DNA from: Bacteroidia bacterium
Lineage (GTDB): Bacteria > Bacteroidota > Bacteroidia > J057
Direction of reading: 5' to 3'
DNA length: 36,573 nt
NCBI GenBank assembly: GCA_030731845.1
Contig: JANQTF010000085.1
Location: 19,734 to 56,306 of the forward strand
Under the pieces are notes generated by a model that had not been told where the DNA came from, ran no database searches, and was given only the letters and a program-made list of their open reading frames with translations. A program made the translations under genes and the position numbers. Numbering within the stretch: the first letter of the stretch is position 1; each line of letters begins with the position of its first letter. Positions 1 to 7,978 of the stretch are shown here, one piece after another.

Positions 1-3000
1 GCAAAGAGCACGGTGCTCAGGGAGTATTTGCTTTCGGCGGTAGGGGTATATACCTCCGTGGCACCAGAAGTATAGCCTTTTCGTCCCATGACAATGAAGG
101 CCTTACCATCTTTTACCTGTCGGATATTGTCTGACACACCGATCAACTTCATGGCTGCGAAGAGGTCTTCGGGCCAGAGAGGTACTTTTGGATTGCCCTG
201 GCTTCCGACGATTACATAGTCGCCGTTGTCGGCAGCTAGGATGGCATCACGAACCTTATACAGCTGCCCTGGCACAGCACCGGCACCAATCACACCTGAG
301 ATGGGTGCAGAGAGCTTGGGCTTCAGGGTGTACTGGTCAAGGATCACGTAGGCTACCTGATCTGAATAAACCCCCGATAAGGATAAGTCTGCGATCAAGC
401 CTCCATTAATAGAGAAATTGAAGCTAGTGTTGGAGCCTTCCCGAGTGGTGAACTCATATTCTGAGGCAAATTTGGCAAATTCCCAACGTTGTCCCAGGGT
501 ATTGAGATTCATGTTGTTGTAGGTGTTCTTCTGAAACTGCGGCAGCTGACTCTGGGCCCACCCTGTGCGGGTTGGGATGTATTTGAAGGAGGCGCTACTC
601 CATACCCTTGGGGTTATGTCTGCCAGGCGCACCCGCCAGTAATATACGCCCGAGTCTGCCAGTGCGAAGGGAACCTCCCATGCTGAGAAGTAGGAATTGC
701 CGATCACTGTTCCTGAATTGACTTTGGCTGGTGAGTCGAATGTTTCGACGGTATCGATTTCAAACACATATCCAATCTCTGGGTCAGTGGTCATGAACAC
801 GGTTGAGGCTTGCAGCACCACTTTGTTGTCGGGTACGATGGCATACTCTCGTGGACTAAGGATGGCCGGAATATTTCCTGGGACAATCTTGCCGATAGAG
901 ATGAAGTTGTTCAGCTCGTTGTATTCTGCAATTTCCTCTTCGGCATCTACAAATATTTCGAAGAAATTCTGACCTGTGAGGGCATCACCTACGGGATTGA
1001 TCAGGCTAATCGAAAGGGTATCCCGATAGGGGACCATCGGCCTACGGATCGTGGGATGCTCAAAAATGGAACCATCTGGCAGGCGATGGCGGATCGTAGT
1101 GCTGAAGGAGTCTGCACTCACGCGCCCGAGATTTTCTACAATGATGGAAATCCGGAAAGAATCGTCTTGGGCGGAGAAATTATCTGGTGTGAAAAAGACG
1201 CTGGAATTGGTGACCTGAAGGTCGGGAGCCGGGGATACATAGAGCTTCACAGCAGGGTCTCCTTGCAGGTTGAGTTGTCGACCGTGGTTGGTGAAGAAAA
1301 TTCCCCGCAGAGAATCAGTATAGATCGTGAGAACCTCTTTCATGATATTTCCGATGGGTTCTCCGCTCATAGAGCCGTAGGCATAGTCGTAGAATATGCG
1401 GCCGTATTTCCGAAGCGGATCGAGATATCCGGCTGAGGAGTTTCCGATGTAGCCGATAGAGCCCCGGCCTTTTTCTCTGACCCATCTCTCTCCGAAACTT
1501 GCCCCTGCTGGCTCACTCCCTACCGTGAAGTCGCCTCCATAGCAACCCATGGCAATCATAAGTGGGTACTTGCCAAAGTTGTTGTACTCGAATGGTTCCC
1601 GAATGGAAACATCTTGAATATTACTGGTGGAGTGTCCAAAGAAGTGGATGATCTCAGAACCATCGCTGATTTCGTCGTGGTAGGTTGCCTCATTGGGGTC
1701 TATGACGATGCTGCTGTTTGTCTTTTGATAATAGATGACTTCACCACCAAAAGGAATCCCTTTGAAGCGGGTTGTCATGTACTGGAATGCACCCCCGATA
1801 TCGGATTGCTCTGCTTCATTGCCGCCACCGCCAAGAAATACCCCTTTTTTCATCCATGGAGACCATGTTGTATGTTCATACTCATTCACCTTCTGCAAAT
1901 AATCCAGGCCCTCAGCATCTGAGTAGATATTCAACCTGCCAATGGCGGCCTCGGGATTGATGTCGATGGTATCTTGCCTCCAGTTACAGACAAATTCATA
2001 GTCGGTAGAGGGGTAGCCAAAGGTTGGAACCAACGGATATTGTGGATTGGCCTCTCTGGTTCTGTATCTCCCCTTTCCCCACATCAGGAAATACTCTGGC
2101 TTCACATTCCATGAGTCGAGCGCATATTTGCAGAATCGCTTAATGGCCCAGGGCGTGATAGAGCCATAGCCAAATTCGTCATAAATCTCGTCCGTATAGA
2201 CGATTTTGACCGAGTTGATCGGGGTCGTGGTCGCAGTGTCCCGATATTGAGCGTAAGCTTGTGCAGAAGCGCTCAGCTTTCTGTCAGTGATGATCACATA
2301 CGTCGCTCCCTGGGTAGGGTCAAATAGCTTGTTGAGTGCAGGGCTTTCGATTCGGGGTGTTTGGATGGCTTTTTCTGTGACTACGAGCAGGTCGCGGGTA
2401 TTGGGAAATCCCTGGATGATCACCCGGCCCTGCGTGCCGTTGAACATGACCCCGGTGCTCCTAAACCTGTTTTTGAGGTCATAGACATACACCGAATCAG
2501 TGCCACCCATGCCATCGATCCGAAGATATGATTTACTTGCCTTGTCCCAGTTGCTTACCCAAATCAAGGAGTCGCCATCTACCTTGGGCTGACGAGAGTA
2601 GGTGATAGCGGCATAGCTCACATGGTTATTGTCTGTGAGTTGTTTGAGTGCATGAAATGTGAGGTCGGTCTCATCGGTGAGTGCACTACTTGGATAAAAT
2701 TCTCGCGTATAGGTTTTTTGATATACCGTAGCATTTGTGATCGAAGTATCGAGCACAGGATTGGAGGAGTTTCCATTGAGATCCACCCGGAGAATATGCT
2801 CAGTGAGAGAGCGGCCAAATACCCGCATTTCAACTTCGAGCGGGAGGCCATCGTTGAATACATACGGGGTTGCCATGGCTACCGTGGTGGGCGAGCCAAC
2901 GCCAAACCCTGGTCCCTGATACCCTTCTCCTGTCACATAATCGCTATTGAGGGTGTAAAAAGAGCTGGTAGCATCACTGCCTCCCTGCACATAGCGCGTG

Positions 3001-3548
3001 GACGGGTCGCCGACTGGATATTCTCTATATGATCGAAAGCGGAAAGATGCCTGTGGCGTGTAGAGGTTGTAGGTTGGGTCATATTCATTGAAAAACCGGA
3101 AGCCAGAAGGGCTGTTATTCCAGGTGAGGAAATAGGCCGATTCGTCTGTGAAAATGCTCAGTGCCTTATTGGGTTGCTCATCTGGGCTATGTCTGTGCCG
3201 GGCATCCACGGGGTTGCGATACATGATAGAATCTATCCGGCCATCATTCCTTTGGCCGTAAAAATCGAAGTATTGCCAGGTACCTGCGGTGCTTCCTACG
3301 AAAAGCGGCACCTCTTTGCCCCGATAGTAAAGGTGCAGTCTGTTGCCTTGCACGCTGCTCAGGTCATATCCAGAGAGCAGCAAGTCTGCCTTTGTGACCC
3401 GGTAAATCCCGTCCTGATCCACGATGATCTTCACCCAGGGCTGATTGGCCTGTGTCTTGTACCAGGCATTGCCATAGTCAAAGGATTGTGCGCTCAGCCA
3501 GGGAGTCACAAGCACACTGAAACATAATATGAGGAAGAACCTTTTCAT
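1..3548 (-). CDS. Gingipain-type C25 cysteine peptidase, PorU/PorU2-like T9SS sortase (3' end outside window)
   Basis: The reading frame starts at ATG 3548 and stays open to the window edge, giving about 1182 residues without the C-terminus. It begins with a Sec signal peptide (MKRFFLILCF, cleavage near WLSAQ). The peptidase C25 domain shows the His-Cys dyad: H639 in HFFGHS and C669 in MIAMGCYGGDF, with spacing close to that of gingipains. The N-terminal part has the FDFYGQRNDG-type motif that I associate with the PorU2 branch. Residues past about 760 look like a CARDB/Ig-type beta region. PorU sortases act at the cell surface, cutting T9SS sorting domains from cargo and attaching cargo to lipopolysaccharide. 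A PorV-family gene lies 74 bases upstream on the same strand, which supports a sortase role and an operon. PorU versus PorU2, or a plain secreted C25 protease, cannot be settled without the C-terminus. Confidence 0.85.
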   Translation of the reverse strand, partial: MKRFFLILCFSVLVTPWLSAQSFDYGNAWYKTQANQPWVKIIVDQDGIYRVTKADLLLSGYDLSSVQGNRLHLYYRGKEVPLFVGSTAGTWQYFDFYGQRNDGRIDSIMYRNPVDARHRHSPDEQPNKALSIFTDESAYFLTWNNSPSGFRFFNEYDPTYNLYTPQASFRFRSYREYPVGDPSTRYVQGGSDATSSFYTLNSDYVTGEGYQGPGFGVGSPTTVAMATPYVFNDGLPLEVEMRVFGRSLTEHILRVDLNGNSSNPVLDTSITNATVYQKTYTREFYPSSALTDETDLTFHALKQLTDNNHVSYAAITYSRQPKVDGDSLIWVSNWDKASKSYLRIDGMGGTDSVYVYDLKNRFRSTGVMFNGTQGRVIIQGFPNTRDLLVVTEKAIQTPRIESPALNKLFDPTQGATYVIITDRKLSASAQAYAQYRDTATTTPINSVKIVYTDEIYDEFGYGSITPWAIKRFCKYALDSWNVKPEYFLMWGKGRYRTREANPQYPLVPTFGYPSTDYEFVCNWRQDTIDINPEAAIGRLNIYSDAEGLDYLQKVNEYEHTTWSPWMKKGVFLGGGGNEAEQSDIGGAFQYMTTRFKGIPFGGEVIYYQKTNSSIVIDPNEATYHDEISDGSEIIHFFGHSTSNIQDVSIREPFEYNNFGKYPLMIAMGCYGGDFTVGSEPAGASFGERWVREKGRGSIGYIGNSSAGYLDPLRKYGRIFYDYAYGSMSGEPIGNIMKEVLTIYTDSLRGIFFTNHGRQLNLQGDPAVKLYVSPAPDLQVTNSSVFFTPDNFSAQDDSFRISIIVENLGRVSADSFSTTIRHRLPDGSIFEHPTIRRPMVPYRDTLSISLINPVGDALTGQNFFEIFVDAEEEIAEYNELNNFISIGKIVPGNIPAILSPREYAIVPDNKVVLQASTVFMTTDPEIGYVFEIDTVETFDSPAKVNSGTVIGNSYFSAWEVPFALADSGVYYWRVRLADITPRVWSSASFKYIPTRTGWAQSQLPQFQKNTYNNMNLNTLGQRWEFAKFASEYEFTTREGSNTSFNFSINGGLIADLSLSGVYSDQVAYVILDQYTLKPKLSAPISGVIGAGAVPGQLYKVRDAILAADNGDYVIVGSQGNPKVPLWPEDLFAAMKLIGVSDNIRQVKDGKAFIVMGRKGYTSGATEVYTPTAESKYSLSTVLF

Positions 3549-3622
3549 GACCTTAATTTCTAAATATGTGAAGTGCTGTTGTGCAAATTCTCATAAACGA
3601 AGCGATTAGAATGTCGCTGGGT

Positions 3623-4750
3623 TTACTGTATGTGAAATTTCAAGGAGACGATGTGCGTATGCAGGTTTTCAGACAGGTTGCCGATGTTGGCCAGGGCATA
3701 GTCGAGGGTGAAATTCCTTAACACGACTCCCACTCCAATTGTTGGAAACAACCCAGTCACAGGATTCCCTTCCGAGTCGAGGATATTCTGAATATTATAG
3801 ACCCCACCACGGAGGAAAGCAACCTTGCGATATTGCTGATTAAGCAGGGCAAATTCTGCACCAAGTCGTGGGTCCACACTAGCATTGCCAATGAAGGCAA
3901 CAGAACCGGGGCGGCGCCCATCAAAATACACATCGCTATCGAGGGCGAGGAGGAGCTTGGCCTTTCTGGCGAGGGAGATATCGTAGGCCAGGCCTACTCG
4001 AAGGGCAGGACGAGTGAGCTCCACACTACTGGTCGGAACGATGTTGCCTGTGGCCGCAAATTCCTCTGCGAAGGTTTCGGTGTTGAAGGTCCAGGCGTTG
4101 TAGGTGTGGGTAGCATCTGTGAGAACAGCGGCAAGGGAGAGTGGCCCGCGCTGATAGCGGGCGCCCAGGTCCACCCCAAACCCCCATGCATTGGCAAAGC
4201 GGCCCACACCACGGTAGATAATTTTGACGTTGAAACCCAGGTTGAGCCCTTCGATCAAGACGGGTTGCCAGGCATAAGAAACCAGAGCTGCGAGTTGCGT
4301 TTCTGAAAAACTCGTCACCCGACTGTAATTGAAGCTGCCGTCTGGGTCGATGAGTTGAAGGGTGTTGGGAATGTCGTCGATGCCCATGCGGATTACTGAC
4401 ACACCAAAATACTTGTCGGAGGCAGAATCCACAGGCATGGTGAAGCCGATGTAGCTGTAATCGGCAATGCCAGCAAAATAGGATGCATGCATGAGCGAGA
4501 CCTCAGGATATGGCACCGTGCCAGGAGAGGCTAGGCCTGCGGGGTTCCAATATCCAGCCGTCACGTCATTGGCGGCAGCCACCTGTGCATTTCCCATTCC
4601 AAAAGCCCTTGCGCCAACGCCAATTCGCAAAAATTCATTGCTGTATTTTGGGGTATTGGTCGTGGAACCAGTCTCGCCAGTCTGGGCAGAAACCAGGGAG
4701 AAAGAACCAAAAAGAAAGCAAAGAATTCCTATTGGAAAATATCTGGTCAT
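3623..4750 (-). CDS. PorV/PorQ-family outer-membrane beta-barrel protein
   Basis: 375 residues with a signal peptide ending near VSAQ. The family signature follows directly: FLRIGVGARAFGMGNAQVA, then AGYWNPAGLA, as in PorV (LptO) and PorQ. The rest alternates hydrophobic and polar residues as expected of a FadL-like barrel, ending in the amphipathic strand HIVSLKFHIQ. PorV shuttles T9SS cargo from the translocon to the PorU sortase at the outer membrane. The gene lies immediately upstream of the C25 sortase-like gene on the same strand, so the two probably form a transcription unit and a functional pair. Whether this is the main PorV or a paralogue dedicated to the PorU2-like partner is unknown. 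Confidence 0.85.
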   Translation of the reverse strand: MTRYFPIGILCFLFGSFSLVSAQTGETGSTTNTPKYSNEFLRIGVGARAFGMGNAQVAAANDVTAGYWNPAGLASPGTVPYPEVSLMHASYFAGIADYSYIGFTMPVDSASDKYFGVSVIRMGIDDIPNTLQLIDPDGSFNYSRVTSFSETQLAALVSYAWQPVLIEGLNLGFNVKIIYRGVGRFANAWGFGVDLGARYQRGPLSLAAVLTDATHTYNAWTFNTETFAEEFAATGNIVPTSSVELTRPALRVGLAYDISLARKAKLLLALDSDVYFDGRRPGSVAFIGNASVDPRLGAEFALLNQQYRKVAFLRGGVYNIQNILDSEGNPVTGLFPTIGVGVVLRNFTLDYALANIGNLSENLHTHIVSLKFHIQ

Positions 4751-5033
4751 AAGTGCTGGAAGTATTCAACGTGATGGTCTGTCTGAAGAAAAGATTGCGA
4801 AGTGTGCGCCATGTTTGCCAGCAACCAAAGGAAGCATGGGGGTGAGTCATGGATGTTGCTAATATGGGTCTTTATATTCCACGAGGGAAAACATCCAGAA
4901 TGCTCAGCAATTTCGGCTTGCCCAAGGGGAAAAACAATGGCAAATGACGTACCCTATAACATGGGAAATACCAGTGTTGGTATCTTCCTTGCCTTTGACT
5001 AAAGACGTGCAAAACTTGTGCCTTCCTTGCGCT

Positions 5034-5738
5034 TTAGGAAAAGACCATGCTGGTTGACACTTCCTTCATCCGGGCAATTACCACTTCTGAAAGATACCAT
5101 TCTTCTTGCGGAAGAACGTGGATCAGGGCCTCTTCGAGGTCTGGGTGCGAAAGAAGGAGCCCGAGCTCCCGCTGTATGTGCTGCCTCACCTCATAGAACC
5201 CTTTTTTGATTTCCTCCACGAGCTCTGGTCGTCCGGCAAAGAGATAGGCAATTCTGGCAAAACTCTCAGAATATCGCAGGTCAGCTTCGCGAGGCGGAAG
5301 GGAGTCAAGGGTAGTAGCGAGCAGGTAGAGGGGGGAGAACACGGATAATTCTGAGCCATTATTGCCCAGAATCCTCTCGCAATGGAAGCAGGCATCTTCA
5401 TACCACCGGTCTCTGCCATTGAGCGCTTCGCCGGGCCATGTGGAGATGAGTGCCGTATGCGCTTTAAAGGAATAGCGGGTAAATCCGGTTTCAGTCATCC
5501 CCAGCCGTTGCCAGCCTAGCTCTTTGAGGATTTCTTCCCACCTGTATCTTTCCATAAGGGAGGGGAGCTGAAGGAGAAAAGCTGCTTCGCGAGGAACGCG
5601 CCACCCGCAGGCGGCCTGGTCAGTGAGATATACATCGAGAATCCCATTGCCAACCCAAATCGCATATCGCTGGAATGGCCCCAAGCCGTTTAGCAGGGGA
5701 GAAAGACGCTCAAGGGTTGGTGCTTTGTGAAAATTCAT
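5034..5738 (-). CDS. AbiEii-like nucleotidyltransferase-fold protein, apparently without catalytic aspartates
   Basis: 234 residues, no signal peptide. The C-terminal half resembles AbiEii/AbiGii-type nucleotidyltransferases: VFSPLYLLATTLDSL, then YSESFARIAYLFAGRPELVEEI, the usual 'sites listed by a survey of bounds' block. The N-terminal half has YAIWVGNGILDVY where family members have a Gly-rich VGG motif. The expected Asp-x-Asp metal pair is not visible in the following strand (WRVPREAAFLLQL). It may therefore be a non-catalytic member, an inference from eye alignment only. The start overlaps the end of the preceding winged-helix-like gene by 29 bases, which suggests translational coupling and joint function. 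In AbiE systems a winged-helix antitoxin precedes the nucleotidyltransferase toxin. A toxin-antitoxin or regulatory role is possible but not shown. Confidence 0.6.
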   Translation of the reverse strand: MNFHKAPTLERLSPLLNGLGPFQRYAIWVGNGILDVYLTDQAACGWRVPREAAFLLQLPSLMERYRWEEILKELGWQRLGMTETGFTRYSFKAHTALISTWPGEALNGRDRWYEDACFHCERILGNNGSELSVFSPLYLLATTLDSLPPREADLRYSESFARIAYLFAGRPELVEEIKKGFYEVRQHIQRELGLLLSHPDLEEALIHVLPQEEWYLSEVVIARMKEVSTSMVFS

Positions 5739-6255
5739 GCTTATAAACTCGCTCGCGAAGTAATTCTTCCGCTATTTTTTGTTCATGTACCCGACCGACC
5801 CGCATAGCATCAGCCAAGGCCAAAAGTTCATACAATTCGGGGTCAGTTCTGATTGCTTTTAAGACGGAATCATACAGTGGAGTCACTGCCTGCCCGCGCA
5901 TATTTCCGATTGGGCTGGGCCAAACGAATATATCATGCTCGGCCACGATATGATCCACCAATGGCCTGGCGGCATGAGCCGTGGGGATGCCCCTTACCAA
6001 GGCTCCGGGCTGAGCTGGAAATACATATTTCAGCCCATGCACGAGAAACTCCATGAGTGCTGCCTTGTGGACCTTTTTTTTGGTCGGGTCCACGAGTTTT
6101 GCCTGTAGATTACGATGAAGGGCCTCTGCTACTTCTGATTGGCTGATTTTTAGCATGCCTGCTGCGTCGGCATACTTCCAAGGTTGGTTGCCTTGTTTAG
6201 ACATCCAAAGTAGGATAACCACATCCTGCGGCCGCATTCCATTATGTTTTCGCAT
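5710..6255 (-). CDS. Conserved protein with predicted N-terminal winged helix-turn-helix
   Basis: 181 residues, soluble. Residues 1-60 look like a winged helix: MRPQDVVILLWMS, a short turn, then AGMLKISQSEVAEALHRNL as the recognition region, followed by a basic wing (DPTKKKVHKAALMEF). The rest carries conserved-looking blocks such as PGALVRGIPTAHAA and ALADAMRVGRVHEQKIAEELL, which I recognise as a widespread unnamed bacterial family often beside nucleotidyltransferase-like genes. It overlaps the downstream AbiEii-like gene by 29 bases, so the two are almost certainly cotranscribed. It could be a DNA-binding autoregulator or antitoxin-like partner. No ligand domain was recognised. Confidence 0.7.
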   Translation of the reverse strand: MRKHNGMRPQDVVILLWMSKQGNQPWKYADAAGMLKISQSEVAEALHRNLQAKLVDPTKKKVHKAALMEFLVHGLKYVFPAQPGALVRGIPTAHAARPLVDHIVAEHDIFVWPSPIGNMRGQAVTPLYDSVLKAIRTDPELYELLALADAMRVGRVHEQKIAEELLRERVYKHEFSQSTNP

Positions 6256-6515
6256 AGGTTCTCTGGGGCTTTTAAAAAGGAGAAGGTATCGACCGCTGCT
6301 TCATGGTTGCTTTGGGGGTTTTTGCCCGATGCCGAAGCAAGTCGAATTTCTCTTTTCTGAATATAAGGATCGCAATTCGCGAAACTACCATTGATTCTGG
6401 CTATTTACAGAGCAAAAATCACCCCAATTCAACATGGTTTTTTCACCATTGGTATCTTTGCCTGCTTTTTTGGTCGAAATGTTTTAGTCAAACGAATAAA
6501 ATTTGGCTTGACTAT

Positions 6516-7181
6516 TTATTCAAAGAAAACGGAAATCTCCTCCAAGGTCTTCCTGTTGAGCGGAGGCACAGCTGCATCCTCGGGTGGATACCCAACGGGA
6601 ATAAGGAGAAAAGGGCGTTCATTTTCAGGCCTTTGTAGCAGCTTGCTCAGAAAATTCATCGGGCTGGGCGTGTGGGTCAGGGCCACAAGGCCTGCATGAT
6701 GAATGGCGGTGAGTAAAAATCCTGTGGCAATGCCCACTGATTCGGACACGTAGTAGTTGGTCTGTTTTTGTCCTTCCTCGAGGTCATATATTTTTTTGAA
6801 AACGATGATGAGCCAAGGAGCTACTTCGAGAAATGGCTTCTGCCAATTGGTTTCAAAGGGCTCAAGGTCCTTGAGCCATTCTTCGGACATCCGTCCGTTG
6901 TAGCTTTTGTATTCTTCTTCTTCGGCGGCCTCCCGGATTTTTGCTTTCAATGCAGGATCTCCGATCACGCAAAAAGTCCATGGTTGCTTGTGAGCACCGG
7001 AGGGGGCAGTAGAGGCCGCTTTGAGAATGTTTTCGATCACAACGCGCGGCACGGGTCTGTCGCTAAACATGCGCAGGCTGCGCCGCGTGTCTAGCCACTC
7101 AAAATAGCGCTTGCTACGTTGCAGGATCTCATCGCCGGAATAGGTTTCTCGCTGGTAAGGGACGAAGGTGGATTCAGACAT
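6516..7181 (-). CDS. Iodotyrosine-deiodinase-type flavin reductase (nitroreductase superfamily)
   Basis: 221 residues, soluble, FMN-dependent nitroreductase fold. FMN-binding blocks are RRSLR at 33-37 and TAPSGAHKQPW at 58-68. The active-site lid of iodotyrosine deiodinases (IYD) is present: E90, Y94 and K115 have the same spacing (4 and 21 residues) as the Glu-Tyr-Lys triad that binds the halotyrosine zwitterion in human IYD, within EEEEYKSYNGRMSEEW and TNWQKPFLE. A Thr in LTHTPSPMN matches the residue that hydrogen-bonds flavin N5. From family knowledge it would reductively dehalogenate mono- or di-halogenated tyrosines using reduced FMN. A bacterial IYD from Haliscomenobacter hydrossis has been studied, from memory. 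It stands alone, with no dedicated reductase beside it. Confidence 0.85.
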   Translation of the reverse strand: MSESTFVPYQRETYSGDEILQRSKRYFEWLDTRRSLRMFSDRPVPRVVIENILKAASTAPSGAHKQPWTFCVIGDPALKAKIREAAEEEEYKSYNGRMSEEWLKDLEPFETNWQKPFLEVAPWLIIVFKKIYDLEEGQKQTNYYVSESVGIATGFLLTAIHHAGLVALTHTPSPMNFLSKLLQRPENERPFLLIPVGYPPEDAAVPPLNRKTLEEISVFFE

Positions 7182-7571
7182 AAAAGGAGTGGATTTGGCT
7201 ACCTGAAAAGGCTGGAAATGTGGCGGAGAAAAGATAAGGTGGTAGAAGAAGGAGGGCCTGTGTTAACCACATAGCCTCATCGCATAGTTTTGTAATCGGA
7301 AATATAATTTTTTTTGATAAAAAATAAATATGAACAATTCGTCTTTCGAGGGGGATCGTGGTTTGGAAATCCTCATTTAGAACTAATTAAATCCTGGTTT
7401 TTCTCAAATGAAGAACCCGAACAAAGTACAGAATTCATGATTGAATCGCGAAAAACGTTCGCGTAGGTTTTGCTTTCGAAATGTCCAGCTCATTACCCTT
7501 TATGAGTGTAGCGATCTCTCCAGACCCCTACCGGACTCGCCATTCTTCGGATTACCTAACCTCATTCTATT
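7182..7571. other. 390-base divergent intergenic region
   Basis: No gene is visible. It separates the leftward deiodinase-type gene from the rightward T9SS mini-protein gene, so promoters for both probably lie here. On the plus strand 7285-7292 reads TAGTTTTG, a full match to the Bacteroidota -7 element TAnnTTTG, but I see no convincing -33 TTTG at the right distance. A 6-bp stem, CGCGAA-AAACG-TTCGCG at 7447-7463, could be an operator or hairpin. The stretch around 7308-7332 is very A/T rich. Confidence 0.35.
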
Positions 7572-7976
7572 ATGAACTCCAACCGATCAAGTTACCTCCT
7601 CTCTGTTACTGTTTTTTGCGGATTGCTTTTTTTTGCCCCCTTCCTCTCAGCTCAGGTCATATACATTGAGGAAATAGAAAGTCTCACCCAAGACCCAGGC
7701 GACCTGGAAACCAGTACCATGTTTGATGATCAGCTCGTGGATATTGCTGTTTATCCTAACCCCAGCCCGGGACAATTTATGGTAACAGCAGATGCTGGCG
7801 TTTATCTGTTCGAATATGCGCTCTATTCTCTGGATGGGCGCTTGATAGCCCGGCAGACCCTGGGCGAAGGGTGTGAGAAAGTCGCCTTCGACCTAAGGCA
7901 GCATCCCGGAGGGCAAGTCATTTTGATCATGACAACCTCCGTTGGGGTGATGCAAAAGCGACTTTTCGTACTTTAG
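7572..7976 (+). CDS. Small secreted protein consisting mostly of a T9SS type A sorting domain
   Basis: 134 residues. A signal peptide covers residues 1-27 (hydrophobic SVTVFCGLLFFAPFLSAQ). About 30 acidic residues follow (VIYIEEIESLTQDPGD) and then a complete T9SS C-terminal domain from about residue 55: VDIAVYPNPSPGQF, ALYSLDGRLI, and a short final strand QKRLFVL. The Pro-Asn-Pro and Leu-Asp-Gly-Arg blocks are diagnostic of type A sorting domains. There is almost no passenger, so it is either a tiny surface peptide, a regulator or competitor of sorting, or the remnant of a larger cargo. The stop codon lies 2 bases from the end of the convergent neighbour. Start chosen at the first ATG giving a proper signal peptide. 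Confidence 0.75.
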   Translation: MNSNRSSYLLSVTVFCGLLFFAPFLSAQVIYIEEIESLTQDPGDLETSTMFDDQLVDIAVYPNPSPGQFMVTADAGVYLFEYALYSLDGRLIARQTLGEGCEKVAFDLRQHPGGQVILIMTTSVGVMQKRLFVL

Positions 7977-7978
7977 CG

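Noticed and set aside
810-1436. Plus-strand open frame of 208 codons
   Set aside because: It is antisense to the C25 peptidase frame, which contains the His-Cys dyad and is continuous.
6516-7181. Generic nitroreductase annotation
   Set aside because: The Glu-Tyr-Lys lid with exact spacing points to the iodotyrosine deiodinase subgroup.
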